Of a stretch of DNA of 43,280 nt, positions 8,781-18,120 are shown piece by piece. A program made the translations under genes and the position numbers. Origin of the DNA: Clostridia bacterium (GTDB lineage Bacteria; Bacillota; Clostridia; Oscillospirales; CAG-382); NCBI GenBank assembly GCA_017397805.1, contig JAFQHW010000073.1:1-43280 (forward strand), given 5' to 3'. Positions within the stretch are counted from its first letter, which is position 1; each line of letters opens with the position of its first letter. Under the pieces are notes generated by a model that searched no databases, was not told where the DNA came from, and saw only the letters and a program-made list of their open reading frames with translations.

Positions 8781-8808
8781 ACTTTCAATTTTCAACTTTC
8801 AATTTTCA
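8781..8808. repeat. Two tandem copies of a 14-bp AT-rich unit
   Basis: ACTTTCAATTTTCA occurs twice head to tail at 8781-8794 and 8795-8808. The second copy reaches the last codons of the convergent GNAT gene. Confidence 0.7.
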
Positions 8809-9333
8809 ATTATACCATTCCTCAATTAACGGACGAAAAGACACGGGATACTTTATCACGCCCATAACTCCGTGGGCGGCGTTCTCCTCAAGCTCCAATA
8901 TCCGCACCACCTCGCCCTTCACGGGGTTGGGGCGGAATATTCCTTTTTCGTGGGCAAGGGTAAACCCAAAGCGCTCGTAAAACCGATGCCCGTAAACCAG
9001 CATAAGCTTCTCGCCACGTTCCTTGGCTATTCTTATGCCCTCGCTCACCAGCATAGTGCCCGCTTTCAGTCCTCTGTATTCCTCAAAGACTGCCAAAGGC
9101 GCAAGGATCAACGCGGGGACGGAGCTTACGGGGGATTCCACCGTTACTCTGCTGAACAGAATATGCCCTACCACCTTTCCGCCTTCCTCCGCCACCAACG
9201 ACAAAGCGGGGTCATAGCCTTCTTCTTCTCTCAGGGCGCGTATAAGACGGCTTTCCCAATCGTGCCCGAAGGCACTGTCGTGTATGCGGTCGATGGTTTC
9301 AAAATCTTCTTTTCGTTCCTGTCTTATTATCAT
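8806..9333 (-). CDS. GNAT-family N-acetyltransferase (YhbS-like)
   Basis: 175 residues with the GNAT fold order: N-terminal strand MIIRQERKEDF, central strands with GGKVVGHILFSRV, then LAPLAVFEEYRGLKAGTMLV as the acetyl-CoA loop, and YGHRFYERFGF, a typical YhbS-type C-terminal motif. The pyrophosphate loop is less canonical than Q/R-x-x-G-x-G/A (here EEYRGLKAG). It starts 2 bases after the stop of the YdcF-like gene, with GAGGT as ribosome site, so the two are co-transcribed. The substrate is unknown. Confidence 0.85.
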   Translation of the reverse strand: MIIRQERKEDFETIDRIHDSAFGHDWESRLIRALREEEGYDPALSLVAEEGGKVVGHILFSRVTVESPVSSVPALILAPLAVFEEYRGLKAGTMLVSEGIRIAKERGEKLMLVYGHRFYERFGFTLAHEKGIFRPNPVKGEVVRILELEENAAHGVMGVIKYPVSFRPLIEEWYN

Positions 9334-9335
9334 CT

Positions 9336-9941
9336 TTATACCTCTATATCGTCAATAAACCCTTGCTCTATAAGCAGTCTTGTCATGCTGACCTCGCGGA
9401 TGACCTTCCGTTGCTTTTCGCCGCCGTCCTTCCAATCCTCTGCGCTTATATAGCCGTAGGCGGGACAGCATATGCTTTCCATATAAGGGGGCAGGTAAAG
9501 GTCTGCTATCAGCTTGCTTCGCTTCATGTGGTAAAGGGAGGTTATAAGCAACACCTTTTTAACCTTTTCATATCCCAAGGCGCGCCCCATGGCAAAAGCA
9601 CCGCACACCATATTCTCCTCGGTGGTGGTGGCAAGATTATCGCGTATTACGTGCTCTTTAGCCATGCCAAGCTCAAAGGCAAGCCGCGCCATACTGTCTG
9701 CCTCGGTCATCCTGCCGTACACCGTATCCCATTCCACGCCGCCGGAAAAAACGGAAAATTTGCAAAATCCCTCGTTATAAAGCTCTGCCGCCTTGGGCAC
9801 GCGGTCGATAAGGGGGCACATGCCGCCAAGCACCAGCATACAGTCGCCCAATTCTCCGCTTTTGTCCTCTACCTTGTCAAAAACCACCTTTTGCACTATT
9901 TCTTCGTTTATGGCTTCGTCTTTTATTCTCGAAAGTTTCAT
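9336..9941 (-). CDS. YdcF-like DUF218 protein
   Basis: 201 residues from ATG 9941; an in-frame GTG at 9950 overlaps the AGGTG ribosome site and is less likely. The DUF218/YdcF fold is indicated by CMLVLGGMCP near residue 37, the charged loop after FSGGVEWDT, the TTTEENMVCGAF motif near 105 and LLITSLYHMKRSKLIADLY near 135. Family members (YdcF, SanA, ElyC) are linked to envelope processes or bind nucleotide-like ligands. There is no signal peptide or membrane helix, so this one is cytoplasmic. It leads a two-gene unit with the GNAT. Confidence 0.82.
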   Translation of the reverse strand: MKLSRIKDEAINEEIVQKVVFDKVEDKSGELGDCMLVLGGMCPLIDRVPKAAELYNEGFCKFSVFSGGVEWDTVYGRMTEADSMARLAFELGMAKEHVIRDNLATTTEENMVCGAFAMGRALGYEKVKKVLLITSLYHMKRSKLIADLYLPPYMESICCPAYGYISAEDWKDGGEKQRKVIREVSMTRLLIEQGFIDDIEV

Positions 9942-9960
9942 AGCTATCACCTATAAAATT

Positions 9961-9986
9961 ATTGGGCTATCCGCGGACAGCCCAAT
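9961..9986 (-). terminator. Terminator of the amino-acid transporter operon
   Basis: An 8-bp stem (9961-9968 with 9979-9986) whose loop contains a further small palindrome (TCCGCGGA). It lies 7 bases past the ATPase stop; on the minus strand it is followed by AATTTTAT, a weak T-tract. Confidence 0.6.
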
Positions 9987-9993
9987 AGAATTA

Positions 9994-10815
9994 TTAAAGA
10001 ACCTTGGATAAAAACTCCACAAGTCTGGGATGCTTGGGATTTCCGAACAGCTCGGCAGGAGGACCTTGCTCGATTATCTGCCCTTTATCCATAAACATAA
10101 CCCTGTCGGCAACCTCGCGGGCAAAACCCATCTCGTGGGTAACTATAACCATAGTCATACCCTCGTCGGCAACCTGCTTGATAAGGTCAAGCACCTCGCC
10201 TACCATTTCGGGGTCAAGGGCGCTGGTGGGTTCGTCAAAAAGCATAACCTTGGGGTTCATAGCCAACGCACGCACTATTGCAATACGTTGCTTCTGACCG
10301 CCCGATAAGGTGGAAGGGTAGCACCCTGCCTTATCTGCAAGACCTATACGCTCAAGCAAGCGCATGGCGTTTTTGGTTGCTTCTTCCTTTATTGCTTTTT
10401 TATCCTGAAGGGGCAACTTCGCCGCCTTCTTTTTTCTGAACAGATTAAAAAATCCGTTGGCAATATTCTTGCGCAAGGCGATGCGCCTGTTCTGCTTGGC
10501 AACGAGGATGGGTGCCAAGGACACGTTTTGCAACACCGTCTTGTTGTTAAACAAATTAAACTGCTGGAACACCATGCCGATATGGCGGCGGCTCAAGTTA
10601 ATGTCCACCCTTATATCCGCCAGATCCTTGCCCTCAAAGAATATAGAGCCGGAGGTGGGGTCTTCAAGGCAGTTAAGGCAACGCAAAAACGTACTTTTAC
10701 CGCTACCGGAAGGACCTATAACCGCAACCTTCTCACCCTCGTTTATGGTTTCGCAAATGTTGTCAAGGACGGTAAGCTTACCGTACACCTTTTTAAGGTT
10801 AACGACCTCTATCAA
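9994..10815 (-). CDS. Polar amino-acid ABC transporter ATPase with an insertion
   Basis: 273 residues, starting at TTG 10815: AAGGAGG lies 10 bases upstream, and [12 protein letters not shown] is the expected beginning for GlnQ/ArtP-type ATPases. Walker [11 protein letters not shown]-loop VFQQFNLF, signature [15 protein letters not shown], Walker [13 protein letters not shown] and switch histidine VTHEMGF are intact. Between the Q-loop and the signature there is a basic insertion of ~30 residues ([20 protein letters not shown]...), making it longer than the usual ~240. It overlaps the permease gene by 17 bases. It powers the importer formed with the two upstream genes. Confidence 0.93.
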   Translation of the reverse strand: MIEVVNLKKVYGKLTVLDNICETINEGEKVAVIGPSGSGKSTFLRCLNCLEDPTSGSIFFEGKDLADIRVDINLSRRHIGMVFQQFNLFNNKTVLQNVSLAPILVAKQNRRIALRKNIANGFFNLFRKKKAAKLPLQDKKAIKEEATKNAMRLLERIGLADKAGCYPSTLSGGQKQRIAIVRALAMNPKVMLFDEPTSALDPEMVGEVLDLIKQVADEGMTMVIVTHEMGFAREVADRVMFMDKGQIIEQGPPAELFGNPKHPRLVEFLSKVL

Positions 10816-11500
10816 CTCTCGCCAACCTCCTTTCCAACAGCTTAACACCAAGGGTTATAATCATTACCAGCACCAAATATATTGCCGCCAACATAAGATA
10901 GGGAATTATGTATTCGTAGTTAGAGCTGCCTATATCCTTAAAGGCTTTCGTCAGATCTACCACGGTAATAAAGCTTGCTACGGAGGTTTCCTTGATAAGC
11001 ACGATAAACTCGTTACCCAAGGTAGGCAAAATGTTTTTTATCGCCTGGGGGATTACTACCTTTATCATGGAAACGGAGAAGCTAAGCCCCACCGCACGCG
11101 CCGCCTCCAGCTGACCGCCGTCAACGGACTGTATACCGCTACGCATTATCTCGGATATATAAGCGCCGCTGTTCATACCGAATATTACTATCGCCGCGTT
11201 GATCGCCTCGATCTGCACGTCCAAAGCGGGGAAAAGCACGAAATAACCTATAAGCAACTGAACTACTATAGGCGTGCCTCTGAAAAAGCCCACATATATA
11301 TCGCAGATTACCGAAAAGATCTTGGTGACAATATTGGTTTTGGGCATAACCTTTACGGCTGCTATCAGTGTACCTAACACTATACCGATAAGAAGGCCCA
11401 GTACGGCTATCTGTAAGGTAGCCTTAAGACCGTCAACAACGGTAACCCAGCCGTCGTAGGTTATAAATTTTTCATAAAAAACATCCCACTTTTGTTGCAT
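10799..11500 (-). CDS. Polar amino-acid ABC transporter permease (HisM/GlnP type)
   Basis: 233 residues with about five membrane helices. [16 protein letters not shown] and the [28 protein letters not shown] segment (the EAA loop that docks on the ATPase) identify the HisMQ/GlnP family. A single permease gene implies a homodimer. It starts 2 bases after the stop of the binding-protein gene and overlaps the ATPase gene. Confidence 0.93.
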   Translation of the reverse strand: MQQKWDVFYEKFITYDGWVTVVDGLKATLQIAVLGLLIGIVLGTLIAAVKVMPKTNIVTKIFSVICDIYVGFFRGTPIVVQLLIGYFVLFPALDVQIEAINAAIVIFGMNSGAYISEIMRSGIQSVDGGQLEAARAVGLSFSVSMIKVVIPQAIKNILPTLGNEFIVLIKETSVASFITVVDLTKAFKDIGSSNYEYIIPYLMLAAIYLVLVMIITLGVKLLERRLARVDRGR

Positions 11501-11502
11501 GT

Positions 11503-12387
11503 TTATTTGCCGATGTTCTTAAGAACGTTTACTACTTCTTCGGTGGTCTTGCAAGCGTCAAATGCGGTGTCGTCATTCTTGCATACAACAACCTGATAAG
11601 CTTCGGTGTAGTAAGGAGTGCTGAAGGAAACAACCTTTTCACGGGCGGGGTTGATGGTCATAGCTGCAAGACCTACGTCAACGCCGTTCTTACCAAGAGC
11701 TGCGGTGATGGAATCAAATTCCATATCAACTATTACAAGCTCCATACCGAGTTCATCTGCGATAAGCTTTGCAATTTCCATATCGATGCCTGCAAATTCG
11801 TTACCAACCTTAAATTCAAAGGGTGCGAAAGCGGCGTTGGTAGCTACAACAAGCTGTTTGTCTGCATTGTCAAGGTCAACGGTGCCTGCGGGGATGGTTG
11901 CGCCTTCCCAAGCGTTGGCGTTATCGTCGTTAACGTTTGCATATTTATCAAATATAGCCTGAACATCATCAGCCTTGTCTGCAAGTACGGTGTTGATACT
12001 TGCAAGAAGCTCTGTCTGTGCCTTGTCAACGGCTACGCCGTAAGACTCGGTCGTAAGGGGAACCTCTATCATCTTGGTGCCTTCGTTCTTTGCAACCAAT
12101 TCTCTTGCTACGTCGCCGTCGATAACAACGTACTTAACGTTGCCTGCCTTAAGGTCTGCCATTGCAAGGCCGCCGTTTTCGTAGCCGTTAACCTTAAGAT
12201 TGTCAAAGCCTTCAAAGCCCCAGGAAGCGTCGCCTGCCATATAGAAATAACCGGTGGTGCCGTTCTGAACGCCTACGGCAACCTTTTCGTCACCGCTTGC
12301 CTTTTCTTCTTCCTTGCCGCAGGAAGCGAGGGAAAGCAGGGAAGCCGTCATAATAACAGCCAAAAGAATGCTTAAAAACTTTTTCAT
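11503..12387 (-). CDS. Amino-acid-binding lipoprotein with circularly permuted SBP_bac_3 domain
   Basis: 294 residues from ATG 12387 (AAGGAG 9 bases upstream; longer frames lack a ribosome site). Signal peptide with lipobox LASC, Cys23. The two halves of the family 3 binding domain are in reversed order. Residues 35-150 resemble what is normally the second lobe and final helix (VAVGVQNGTTG, YVVIDGDVA, SYGVAVDK, INTVLADK). Then comes a linker of ~25, and residues 178-270 resemble the normal N-terminal lobe (LVVATNAAFAPFEF, GIDMEIAKLIADELG, MTINPAREKVVSFSTPYY, with the ligand-binding Arg249). The C-terminal end (TTEEVVNVLKNIGK) is what should precede VGVQNGTTG. First gene of a binding protein-permease-ATPase operon. 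The best reading is a circular permutation that keeps a complete fold. Confidence 0.9.
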   Translation of the reverse strand: MKKFLSILLAVIMTASLLSLASCGKEEEKASGDEKVAVGVQNGTTGYFYMAGDASWGFEGFDNLKVNGYENGGLAMADLKAGNVKYVVIDGDVARELVAKNEGTKMIEVPLTTESYGVAVDKAQTELLASINTVLADKADDVQAIFDKYANVNDDNANAWEGATIPAGTVDLDNADKQLVVATNAAFAPFEFKVGNEFAGIDMEIAKLIADELGMELVIVDMEFDSITAALGKNGVDVGLAAMTINPAREKVVSFSTPYYTEAYQVVVCKNDDTAFDACKTTEEVVNVLKNIGK

Positions 12388-12423
12388 GTGATAAATCTCC
12401 TTCAAAAAATATTTTATGCAGTC

Positions 12424-12453
12424 ATTATACAATAAATAATGTAGTTTTGTCAA
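12424..12453 (-). promoter_or_regulatory. Promoter of the amino-acid transporter operon
   Basis: On the minus strand TTGACA (12448-12453) and TATAAT (12424-12429), both perfect, 18 bases apart. Confidence 0.9.
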
Positions 12454-12476
12454 TACTTTCCCCTTTTATCTTTTTG

Positions 12477-12505
12477 TTGACAAACAGGTGATAATTTGTT
12501 ATTAT
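12477..12505 (+). promoter_or_regulatory. Promoter of the deoB operon
   Basis: TTGACA (12477-12482) and TATTAT (12500-12505) with 17-base spacing. The -10 box overlaps an upstream in-frame ATG (12504), which rules that ATG out as the start of deoB and implies a short leader. Confidence 0.85.
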
Positions 12506-12527
12506 GAAAATCGGAGATGATTTTTTA

Positions 12528-13691
12528 ATGGAAACGAAACGTGTTTTTCTTATCATCCTTGACAGCTTGGGTATAGGCGCGTTACCTGATGCCGCCGAGT
12601 ATGGCGACCAAGGCGCAAATACCCTTAAAAGCATCAGAAATTCCAAGGCTTTTTTTGCCCCTAACCTGAAAGAATTGGGGCTTTTCAATATCAAAGGCAC
12701 AGATGGCGGAGTCGATATGCCCAAGGGCGCGTTCTGCCGTATGAAGGAGGCATCCAAGGGCAAGGATACCATCATCGGTCATTGGGAGATTTGCGGTATA
12801 GTATCGGAACGTCCCATGCCCACCTACCCTGACGGCTTCCCCCGTGAAGTGACGGAAGCTTTTACCGCCCTTACGGGTAAGGAGATACTTTGCAATTTGC
12901 CATATTCGGGAACGGAGGTTATTAAGGACTACGGCGAGGAGCACTTAAAAACGGGCAAGCTTATCGTGTACACCTCGGCGGACAGTGTTTTCCAAATTGC
13001 CGCCCACGAGGAGTTGGTTCCCTTGGAGGAGCTTTATACCTACTGTGAAACCGCAAGGAAACTGCTTCACGGTGAACACGGCGTAGGCAGAGTCATCGCC
13101 CGTCCCTTCGTAGGCTCGGCGGGCAGTTTTACCCGTACCGCCAACCGCAGAGATTACGCTTTGAAACCGCCCGTACCTACCGTTCTTGACCGCATCAGCG
13201 GTGAGGGTATGCAGGTAAAAGCGGTGGGGAAGATAAACGATATTTTTGCCGGCAGCGGCATTACGGAAAGCTATAAGACTCACGGCAATGCCGAGGGGAT
13301 GGAGATAACTTCACGCATCCAACAAGAGGATTTTCACGGTCTTTGCTTCGTTAACTTGGTGGATTTTGATATGATCTACGGGCACCGCCGCGACGTGGAC
13401 GGCTATGCGGGTGCGATAAGCGAGTTTGATGAGTGGTTGGGCGGTTTTATGAAAGAAATGAAGCCCCACGACGTGCTTATAATAAGCGGCGACCACGGAT
13501 GTGACCCCGGATATACCCATACGGACCATACGAGGGAATATACGCCCCTTCTTATATACGGCGACGGTATAAAAGCCGTTGACTTGGGCGAGGGCGAAAG
13601 CTTTTCGCTTATAGGCAATACCGTGTGCGGTCTTTTGGGTATCCCCCACTGCGGGGGAAGTTTTACGGACAAATTGATAAAAGATATATGA
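12528..13691 (+). CDS. deoB: Phosphopentomutase
   Basis: 387 residues, normal for DeoB, which interconverts ribose 1- and 5-phosphate (or the deoxy forms) in nucleoside breakdown. Alkaline-phosphatase-fold metal sites are visible: the N-terminal [17 protein letters not shown], the phosphorylated Thr in [18 protein letters not shown], and [21 protein letters not shown] near the end. The start is ATG 12528, not ATG 12504, because the latter lies in the promoter; GGAG at 12513-12516 serves as ribosome site. The stop codon overlaps a possible ATG of the next frame, and fhs starts 20 bases later, so the two genes are probably co-transcribed. Confidence 0.96.
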   Translation: METKRVFLIILDSLGIGALPDAAEYGDQGANTLKSIRNSKAFFAPNLKELGLFNIKGTDGGVDMPKGAFCRMKEASKGKDTIIGHWEICGIVSERPMPTYPDGFPREVTEAFTALTGKEILCNLPYSGTEVIKDYGEEHLKTGKLIVYTSADSVFQIAAHEELVPLEELYTYCETARKLLHGEHGVGRVIARPFVGSAGSFTRTANRRDYALKPPVPTVLDRISGEGMQVKAVGKINDIFAGSGITESYKTHGNAEGMEITSRIQQEDFHGLCFVNLVDFDMIYGHRRDVDGYAGAISEFDEWLGGFMKEMKPHDVLIISGDHGCDPGYTHTDHTREYTPLLIYGDGIKAVDLGEGESFSLIGNTVCGLLGIPHCGGSFTDKLIKDI

Positions 13692-13711
13692 TTGTGAAAG
13701 GGATAACCGAT

Positions 13712-15379
13712 ATGCTTACAGACGTTCAAATTGCAAGACAGGCAAAAATGTTACCCATTACGGAGGTTGCTTCAAAATTAGGTATCAATACCGAGGATTT
13801 GGAGCTTTACGGAAAATATAAGGCAAAACTGCCCGACGAAGTTGAAAAAGCGTTTGCTTCCCGTCCCGACGGTAAGCTGGTGCTTGTTACCGCTATCAGT
13901 CCTACCCCCGCGGGCGAGGGCAAAACTACCACAACGGTCAGCTTGGGACAGGCTATGGAACATATCGGCAAGAAAGCCGTTATCGCCTTGCGAGAGCCTT
14001 CTTTGGGCCCCGTTTTCGGCGTTAAGGGCGGCGCGGCGGGCGGCGGCTACTCTCAGGTAGTGCCCATGGAGGATATAAACCTTCATTTTACCGGTGACTT
14101 CCACGCCATAACCAGCGCAAACAATCTGCTTTGCGCCATGATAGATAACCACCTGCAGCAAGGCAACGCTTTGGGCATCAACCCCAAACGCATAATATTC
14201 AAGCGTGCCATGGATATGAACGACCGCGCACTGAGAAATATCGTGGTAGGCTTGGGCGGTAAGGCTGACGGCGTAACCCGTGAGGACGGCTTTCTTATCA
14301 CCGTTGCTTCCGAGATTATGGCGGTGCTTTGTCTTTCCGAGGATTTAGCAGACCTAAAGAATCGTTTGGGCAACATACTGGTGGCTTATAAATACGACGG
14401 CAGTCCCGTTTATTGCCGCGACATTAACGCTCAAGGTGCTATGACCGCTTTGCTTAAAGAGGCTTTGAAGCCTAATTTGGTGCAGACCCTTGAGAATACC
14501 CCTTGCATTATCCACGGCGGGCCTTTCGCCAACATTGCCCACGGTTGTAACTCCGTTAAGGCAACCAAGCTTGCTTTGAAGATGGCGGATTACTGTATTA
14601 CCGAGGCGGGATTCGGTGCCGATTTGGGTGCGGAGAAGTTTTTGGACATCAAGTGCCGCGTGTCGGGTCTTCGTCCCTCTGCGGTGGTGCTCGTTGCTAC
14701 GGTACGCGCTCTTAAATATAACGGCGGTGTGGCTAAGGATGCGTTAAAGGAAGAAAACGTAGAAGCACTCAAGAAGGGCATTTGCAACCTTGGCGCTCAT
14801 ATAGATTCTCTTAAGGCTTTCGGTCTTCCCGTGGTAGTGGCTATAAACCATTTCTACGCGGATACGGAAGCGGAGTTGAACGTAGTTAAGGAATACTGCG
14901 CCGAGAAGGGTGTTAAGGCTGTGGAAGCTCGCGGCTTTGCCGAAGGCGGCAAGGGCGCTACCGACTTGGCTTTGGCTGTTTGCGAAGCTTGTGAGGAGCC
15001 TTCCGAGCTCAAGTTCAGCTACCCCGACGAATACGGCATTAAAGATAAGCTTTTGGCTCTTTCCAAGGGCATTTACCGCGCCGAGGGCGTGGATTTCAGC
15101 ACGGCGGCAGAGTCTGCCATTAAGGAGATAGAGGCATTGGGTTACGGTAATCTTCCCGTATGCGTGGCAAAAACCCAGTACAGCATCTCCGACGATCCCA
15201 CAAAGTTGGGTGCACCCACGGGGCATCGCATTTCCATAAAAGAGGTGCGCGTTTCCGCAGGTGCAGGGTTCGTGGTAGCTCTTGCAGGCCCCATAATGAC
15301 TATGCCCGGTCTTCCCAAGAAGCCTGCGGCAGAGATCATCGACGTGGACGAAAACGGATATATAGACGGATTGTTTTAA
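13712..15379 (+). CDS. fhs: Formate-tetrahydrofolate ligase
   Basis: 555 residues, the family's usual length. It makes 10-formyl-THF from formate, ATP and THF in the cytosol, feeding purine synthesis and one-carbon metabolism or the Wood-Ljungdahl methyl branch. P-loop [11 protein letters not shown] (near 65), the signature [14 protein letters not shown] and the [15 protein letters not shown] segment are intact. ATG 13712 fits AAAGGG 9 bases upstream and the family's N-terminus (MLTDVQIA); in-frame ATG 13688 has no ribosome site. No other acetogenesis genes are in the window, so an assimilatory role is the safer reading. Confidence 0.97.
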   Translation: MLTDVQIARQAKMLPITEVASKLGINTEDLELYGKYKAKLPDEVEKAFASRPDGKLVLVTAISPTPAGEGKTTTTVSLGQAMEHIGKKAVIALREPSLGPVFGVKGGAAGGGYSQVVPMEDINLHFTGDFHAITSANNLLCAMIDNHLQQGNALGINPKRIIFKRAMDMNDRALRNIVVGLGGKADGVTREDGFLITVASEIMAVLCLSEDLADLKNRLGNILVAYKYDGSPVYCRDINAQGAMTALLKEALKPNLVQTLENTPCIIHGGPFANIAHGCNSVKATKLALKMADYCITEAGFGADLGAEKFLDIKCRVSGLRPSAVVLVATVRALKYNGGVAKDALKEENVEALKKGICNLGAHIDSLKAFGLPVVVAINHFYADTEAELNVVKEYCAEKGVKAVEARGFAEGGKGATDLALAVCEACEEPSELKFSYPDEYGIKDKLLALSKGIYRAEGVDFSTAAESAIKEIEALGYGNLPVCVAKTQYSISDDPTKLGAPTGHRISIKEVRVSAGAGFVVALAGPIMTMPGLPKKPAAEIIDVDENGYIDGLF

Positions 15380-15388
15380 GGAGCGAAT

Positions 15389-15823
15389 ATGGCAGAAAAA
15401 TGCTATTATTCAAAAAGTGAAAAAGAGACCGAGGATATAGCCTTCAGCTTGGCGGAAGGGTTGTCTTCGGGTGACACCCTTGCTCTTTACGGCGAGATGG
15501 GTGCGGGCAAGACCGCCTTCGTCAGGGGCCTGGTTAAAAAACTGCTCCCTCAGTGCACGAGACTGGTGCACAGCCCTACCTTTGCCATAGTGAACGAGTA
15601 CAGAGGCGAGGAGTATTCCGTTTATCACTTCGATTTTTACAGAATAAAGGATGAGGAGGACTTGTACTCCGTTGCCTTTTACGATTATTTTGACAGGGGC
15701 GGTATCATAATTACCGAATGGAGCGAGTTGTTTGACGATCTGCTCCCCCAAAACAAAAAGACCGTCCGCATAGAAAAGGACGGGGAAGAGGGCAGGCGCA
15801 TTTATGCTGATTTTAGCCATTGA
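15389..15823 (+). CDS. tsaE: tRNA t6A37 biosynthesis ATPase TsaE
   Basis: 144 residues. Walker A GEMGAGKTAFVRG (about 34-46) and the YHFDFYRI and ITEWSE motifs define TsaE, the ATPase that drives the TsaBDE complex adding threonylcarbamoyl to A37 of tRNAs reading ANN codons. It begins 9 bases after fhs and overlaps tsaB by 20 bases, the usual tsaE-tsaB pairing. Confidence 0.96.
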   Translation: MAEKCYYSKSEKETEDIAFSLAEGLSSGDTLALYGEMGAGKTAFVRGLVKKLLPQCTRLVHSPTFAIVNEYRGEEYSVYHFDFYRIKDEEDLYSVAFYDYFDRGGIIITEWSELFDDLLPQNKKTVRIEKDGEEGRRIYADFSH

Positions 15824-16517
15824 TACTACGGCGCTTACCGCTACCGCGGCGGCGGCCATATACGAAAACGGCGAGATAAAAAAGTATTCACTTGCCACCG
15901 TTAACAACGGTCTTACTCATAGCGAGACCTTGTTTCCGCTTATAGACAACGCGCTTTCCCTTATGGGCAAAAGCGTGAAGGACGTAGAGCTTTTCGGCGT
16001 TTCTGCCGGTCCGGGGTCCTTTACCGGTGTCCGCATAGGCGTTGCGGCGGTAAAAGGACTTGCTTTTGACGGCAGACCCACGGTTGCGGTTTCCGCGCCG
16101 GAGGCGTTGGCTGAAAACATAGGTGCCGAGGGTGTGATATGTCCCCTTATGGATGCAAGGCGCGGTGTTTTCTATAACGCAATGTTCCGCAGAGAAAACG
16201 GTGTTCTTTTTAGGCTTACTCCCGACAGAGCCATCTCGGCAGAGGAGCTTTCTGCGGAGATAGAAGGCTACGGTACGGTATATCTGTGCGGCGACGGCGC
16301 GGCGCTTTATCAAAGCCTTCATAAGGGAGAGGGAAAGGTAGTTCCTCCTTCCGTAAGCGAAAGATGCCAAAACGCGCTGTCGGTGGCTTCCGTTGCCGCA
16401 AGGATGTGGGAGCAAGGGCAGACCTTAAGCTCCGCCGAGCTGGCACCTATATATTTACGCAAGCCCCAGGCAGAGCGTGAGAGAGAAGAAAGACTGAAAA
16501 AAGAGGAGAATAAATAA
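15804..16517 (+). CDS. tsaB: tRNA t6A37 biosynthesis subunit TsaB
   Basis: 237 residues. LAIDTTALTATAA and GVSAGPGSFTGVRIGVAAVKGLA mark the ASKHA fold and the TsaB signature; it is the scaffold partner of TsaD. The C-terminus (AELAPIYLRKPQAERE) is typical. rimI and tsaD, which often follow, are absent here; rpiB starts on the last base of its stop codon (TAATG). Confidence 0.96.
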   Translation: MLILAIDTTALTATAAAAIYENGEIKKYSLATVNNGLTHSETLFPLIDNALSLMGKSVKDVELFGVSAGPGSFTGVRIGVAAVKGLAFDGRPTVAVSAPEALAENIGAEGVICPLMDARRGVFYNAMFRRENGVLFRLTPDRAISAEELSAEIEGYGTVYLCGDGAALYQSLHKGEGKVVPPSVSERCQNALSVASVAARMWEQGQTLSSAELAPIYLRKPQAEREREERLKKEENK

Positions 16518-16945
16518 TGAAGCTTGTTATAGCCGCCGACCACGGTGGGTACGATATTAAAGAAAAGATAAAGACGGCACTTCTTGAGAAAGGACACGAC
16601 GTTGAGGATTTAGGTACCGATAACGGCACCGATTCCGTGGACTATCCTCTGTTTGCAAAAGCGCTTTGCAAGGAGATTCAGGAGGGCAGAGCGGAGCTTG
16701 GCATACTTTGTTGCGGTACGGGTATAGGTATGTCCATGGTTGCCAATAAGCAAAAGGGCATAAGGGCGGCAGTTCTTTCCGACGAGTTTTCTGCTGAGAT
16801 GACCCGTCGCCACAATAACGCCAACGTGCTTTGCTTGGGCGGCAGAGTGTTAAGCGATGAACGCGCCGTTCTTTTGGCTGAGCTGTTTGTAAACACCCCC
16901 TTCGAGGGCGGCAGACACCAGCGCAGAATCGATATGATGGAATAA
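16517..16945 (+). CDS. rpiB: Ribose 5-phosphate isomerase B
   Basis: 142 residues. IAADHGGYDIKEKI, GILCCGTGIGMSMVANK (active-site Cys in CCGTG) and RRHNNANVLCLGGR fit RpiB, which interconverts ribose 5-phosphate and ribulose 5-phosphate. Together with deoB a few genes upstream this links nucleoside sugar to the pentose phosphate route. Start and stop codons overlap with tsaB, so translation is coupled. A LacAB galactose-6-phosphate isomerase is the homologous alternative, but the context favours RpiB. Confidence 0.94.
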   Translation: MKLVIAADHGGYDIKEKIKTALLEKGHDVEDLGTDNGTDSVDYPLFAKALCKEIQEGRAELGILCCGTGIGMSMVANKQKGIRAAVLSDEFSAEMTRRHNNANVLCLGGRVLSDERAVLLAELFVNTPFEGGRHQRRIDMME

Positions 16946-16969
16946 TACTACCGAAAAACGGAGCAGAAC

Positions 16970-17947
16970 ATGAACAACGTTACAAATAACGGCGCTACCC
17001 GTCCCATGCCTGCCGTAGGCAACGGCTTACAGCAGCTTAACTCGGATTTTGCCGTAGCAAATGTTCAAAAGAATATAGGTGAAAAGACCTTTAAAAAGCG
17101 TATGGCACGCTTTGCCCATTCAAAGTCCGTGTTTACCTTGGCGGTGCTTATAAGCCTTTCGGCATTGCTTACGCTTTTTCGCCCCTATATATTGCCGGTA
17201 AAGCTCAGCTTGGCAGGGTTCAGGGTAGCTTTGGCGGTTTGCCTGTGGCTGGTATATATTACCGGCGGCAAGCGGGGCATGGGTTTTATTGCGTGGCTTC
17301 CCGTGGTGGAAACCGTGTGGTACTCCGTAATGATGGCGTTTTTTGCCGCGTTTATCGGTTGCGGTGTGTTTTCCATGCAGTTTTTGCTTAAAGGTCAGGA
17401 GGATTTGGTGCGCCTTATAAAGCAGGCGGGGATGTGGGCGTTCGTGCCCGCGCTTCTGGCACTTGCCGCTGCGTATTGCGTTTTTCTTTTCAAGCGCCAT
17501 CAAAGGCTTGTCTGCTGTAATCTGCGGGACGGTGTGCGCTACGGCTTCTCTTTTGACAGAGGCACGTATTTGTTCGTCCGCAATTGCATAATAGTTGCCG
17601 TTGCCATGCCGCTTCTATATATAATAAGAGGCGTCTTCGGTGATTTCGAGGGCGTAAAGCTCTTCGGCAACGGCGCAAAGGCTCTGTTCAACTACGTTCT
17701 CCCCGCAGACGGCGGATATTGGATCAATTTGGGCGGTGTTGCCGTTCATTCCGCGGCTTGTGCGGTGGCGGCGGCGGTGGCAATAAGGTATTCCGCTATG
17801 GTAAAAAGATTCAGACAGCAAAAGGAAGTTCAAAAAGCGGAGGAAGAGTCAGTCCTCAAGGGTGTGGAAGAGCTGAAAGAGTTGGAAGCCGAAAAAGAGG
17901 CGGAAAAGGCGGTAACACCCGCAAGCGGCGACACGGTGATCATGTAG
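16970..17947 (+). CDS. Unknown polytopic membrane protein
   Basis: 325 residues: a cytoplasmic N-terminus of ~55 rich in Asn, then about six membrane helices (roughly 55-72, 80-97, 108-135, 150-175, 205-222, 250-270), then a charged helical tail of ~50 Glu/Lys/Val residues that could form a coiled coil. No family is recognised. It follows rpiB by 24 bases with only a weak ribosome site (CGGAG), so it may be the last gene of the deoB operon. A new promoter lies downstream before rpmG. Confidence 0.75.
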   Translation: MNNVTNNGATRPMPAVGNGLQQLNSDFAVANVQKNIGEKTFKKRMARFAHSKSVFTLAVLISLSALLTLFRPYILPVKLSLAGFRVALAVCLWLVYITGGKRGMGFIAWLPVVETVWYSVMMAFFAAFIGCGVFSMQFLLKGQEDLVRLIKQAGMWAFVPALLALAAAYCVFLFKRHQRLVCCNLRDGVRYGFSFDRGTYLFVRNCIIVAVAMPLLYIIRGVFGDFEGVKLFGNGAKALFNYVLPADGGYWINLGGVAVHSAACAVAAAVAIRYSAMVKRFRQQKEVQKAEEESVLKGVEELKELEAEKEAEKAVTPASGDTVIM

Positions 17948-17993
17948 CACATTATTTTTTGCATATAAAAAGCAAAAAATATCAAAAAAAGTA

Positions 17994-18023
17994 TTGACAA
18001 AAGACCTATAACAGTGGTATAAT
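17994..18023 (+). promoter_or_regulatory. Promoter of the rpmG-secE-nusG-rplKA operon
   Basis: TTGACA (17994-17999) and TATAAT (18018-18023), both perfect, 18 bases apart. A T8 run at 18046-18053 follows a weak stem (ACCT/AGGT) shortly after the start site. Confidence 0.9.
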
Positions 18024-18120
18024 AACCCTACCTCTGCGGAAGGTCTTTTTTTTCGTGCCTTTTTGGAGGGACGAGAGCCTATCCGATATGAGGAAGGTAA
18101 CAAATAATGGAGGTGCCGAA

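Noticed and set aside
12504..12527. Earlier start for deoB at ATG 12504
   Set aside because: That ATG overlaps the -10 box of a good promoter, so it would not be in the transcript.
13688..13711. Earlier start for fhs at ATG 13688 overlapping the deoB stop
   Set aside because: No ribosome site precedes it and the added residues are not part of the family's N-terminus.
17948..17993. A-T hairpin (ATTTTTTGC/GCAAAAAAT) after the 16970 gene as a terminator
   Set aside because: The stem is almost pure A-T and no T-tract follows; too weak to call.
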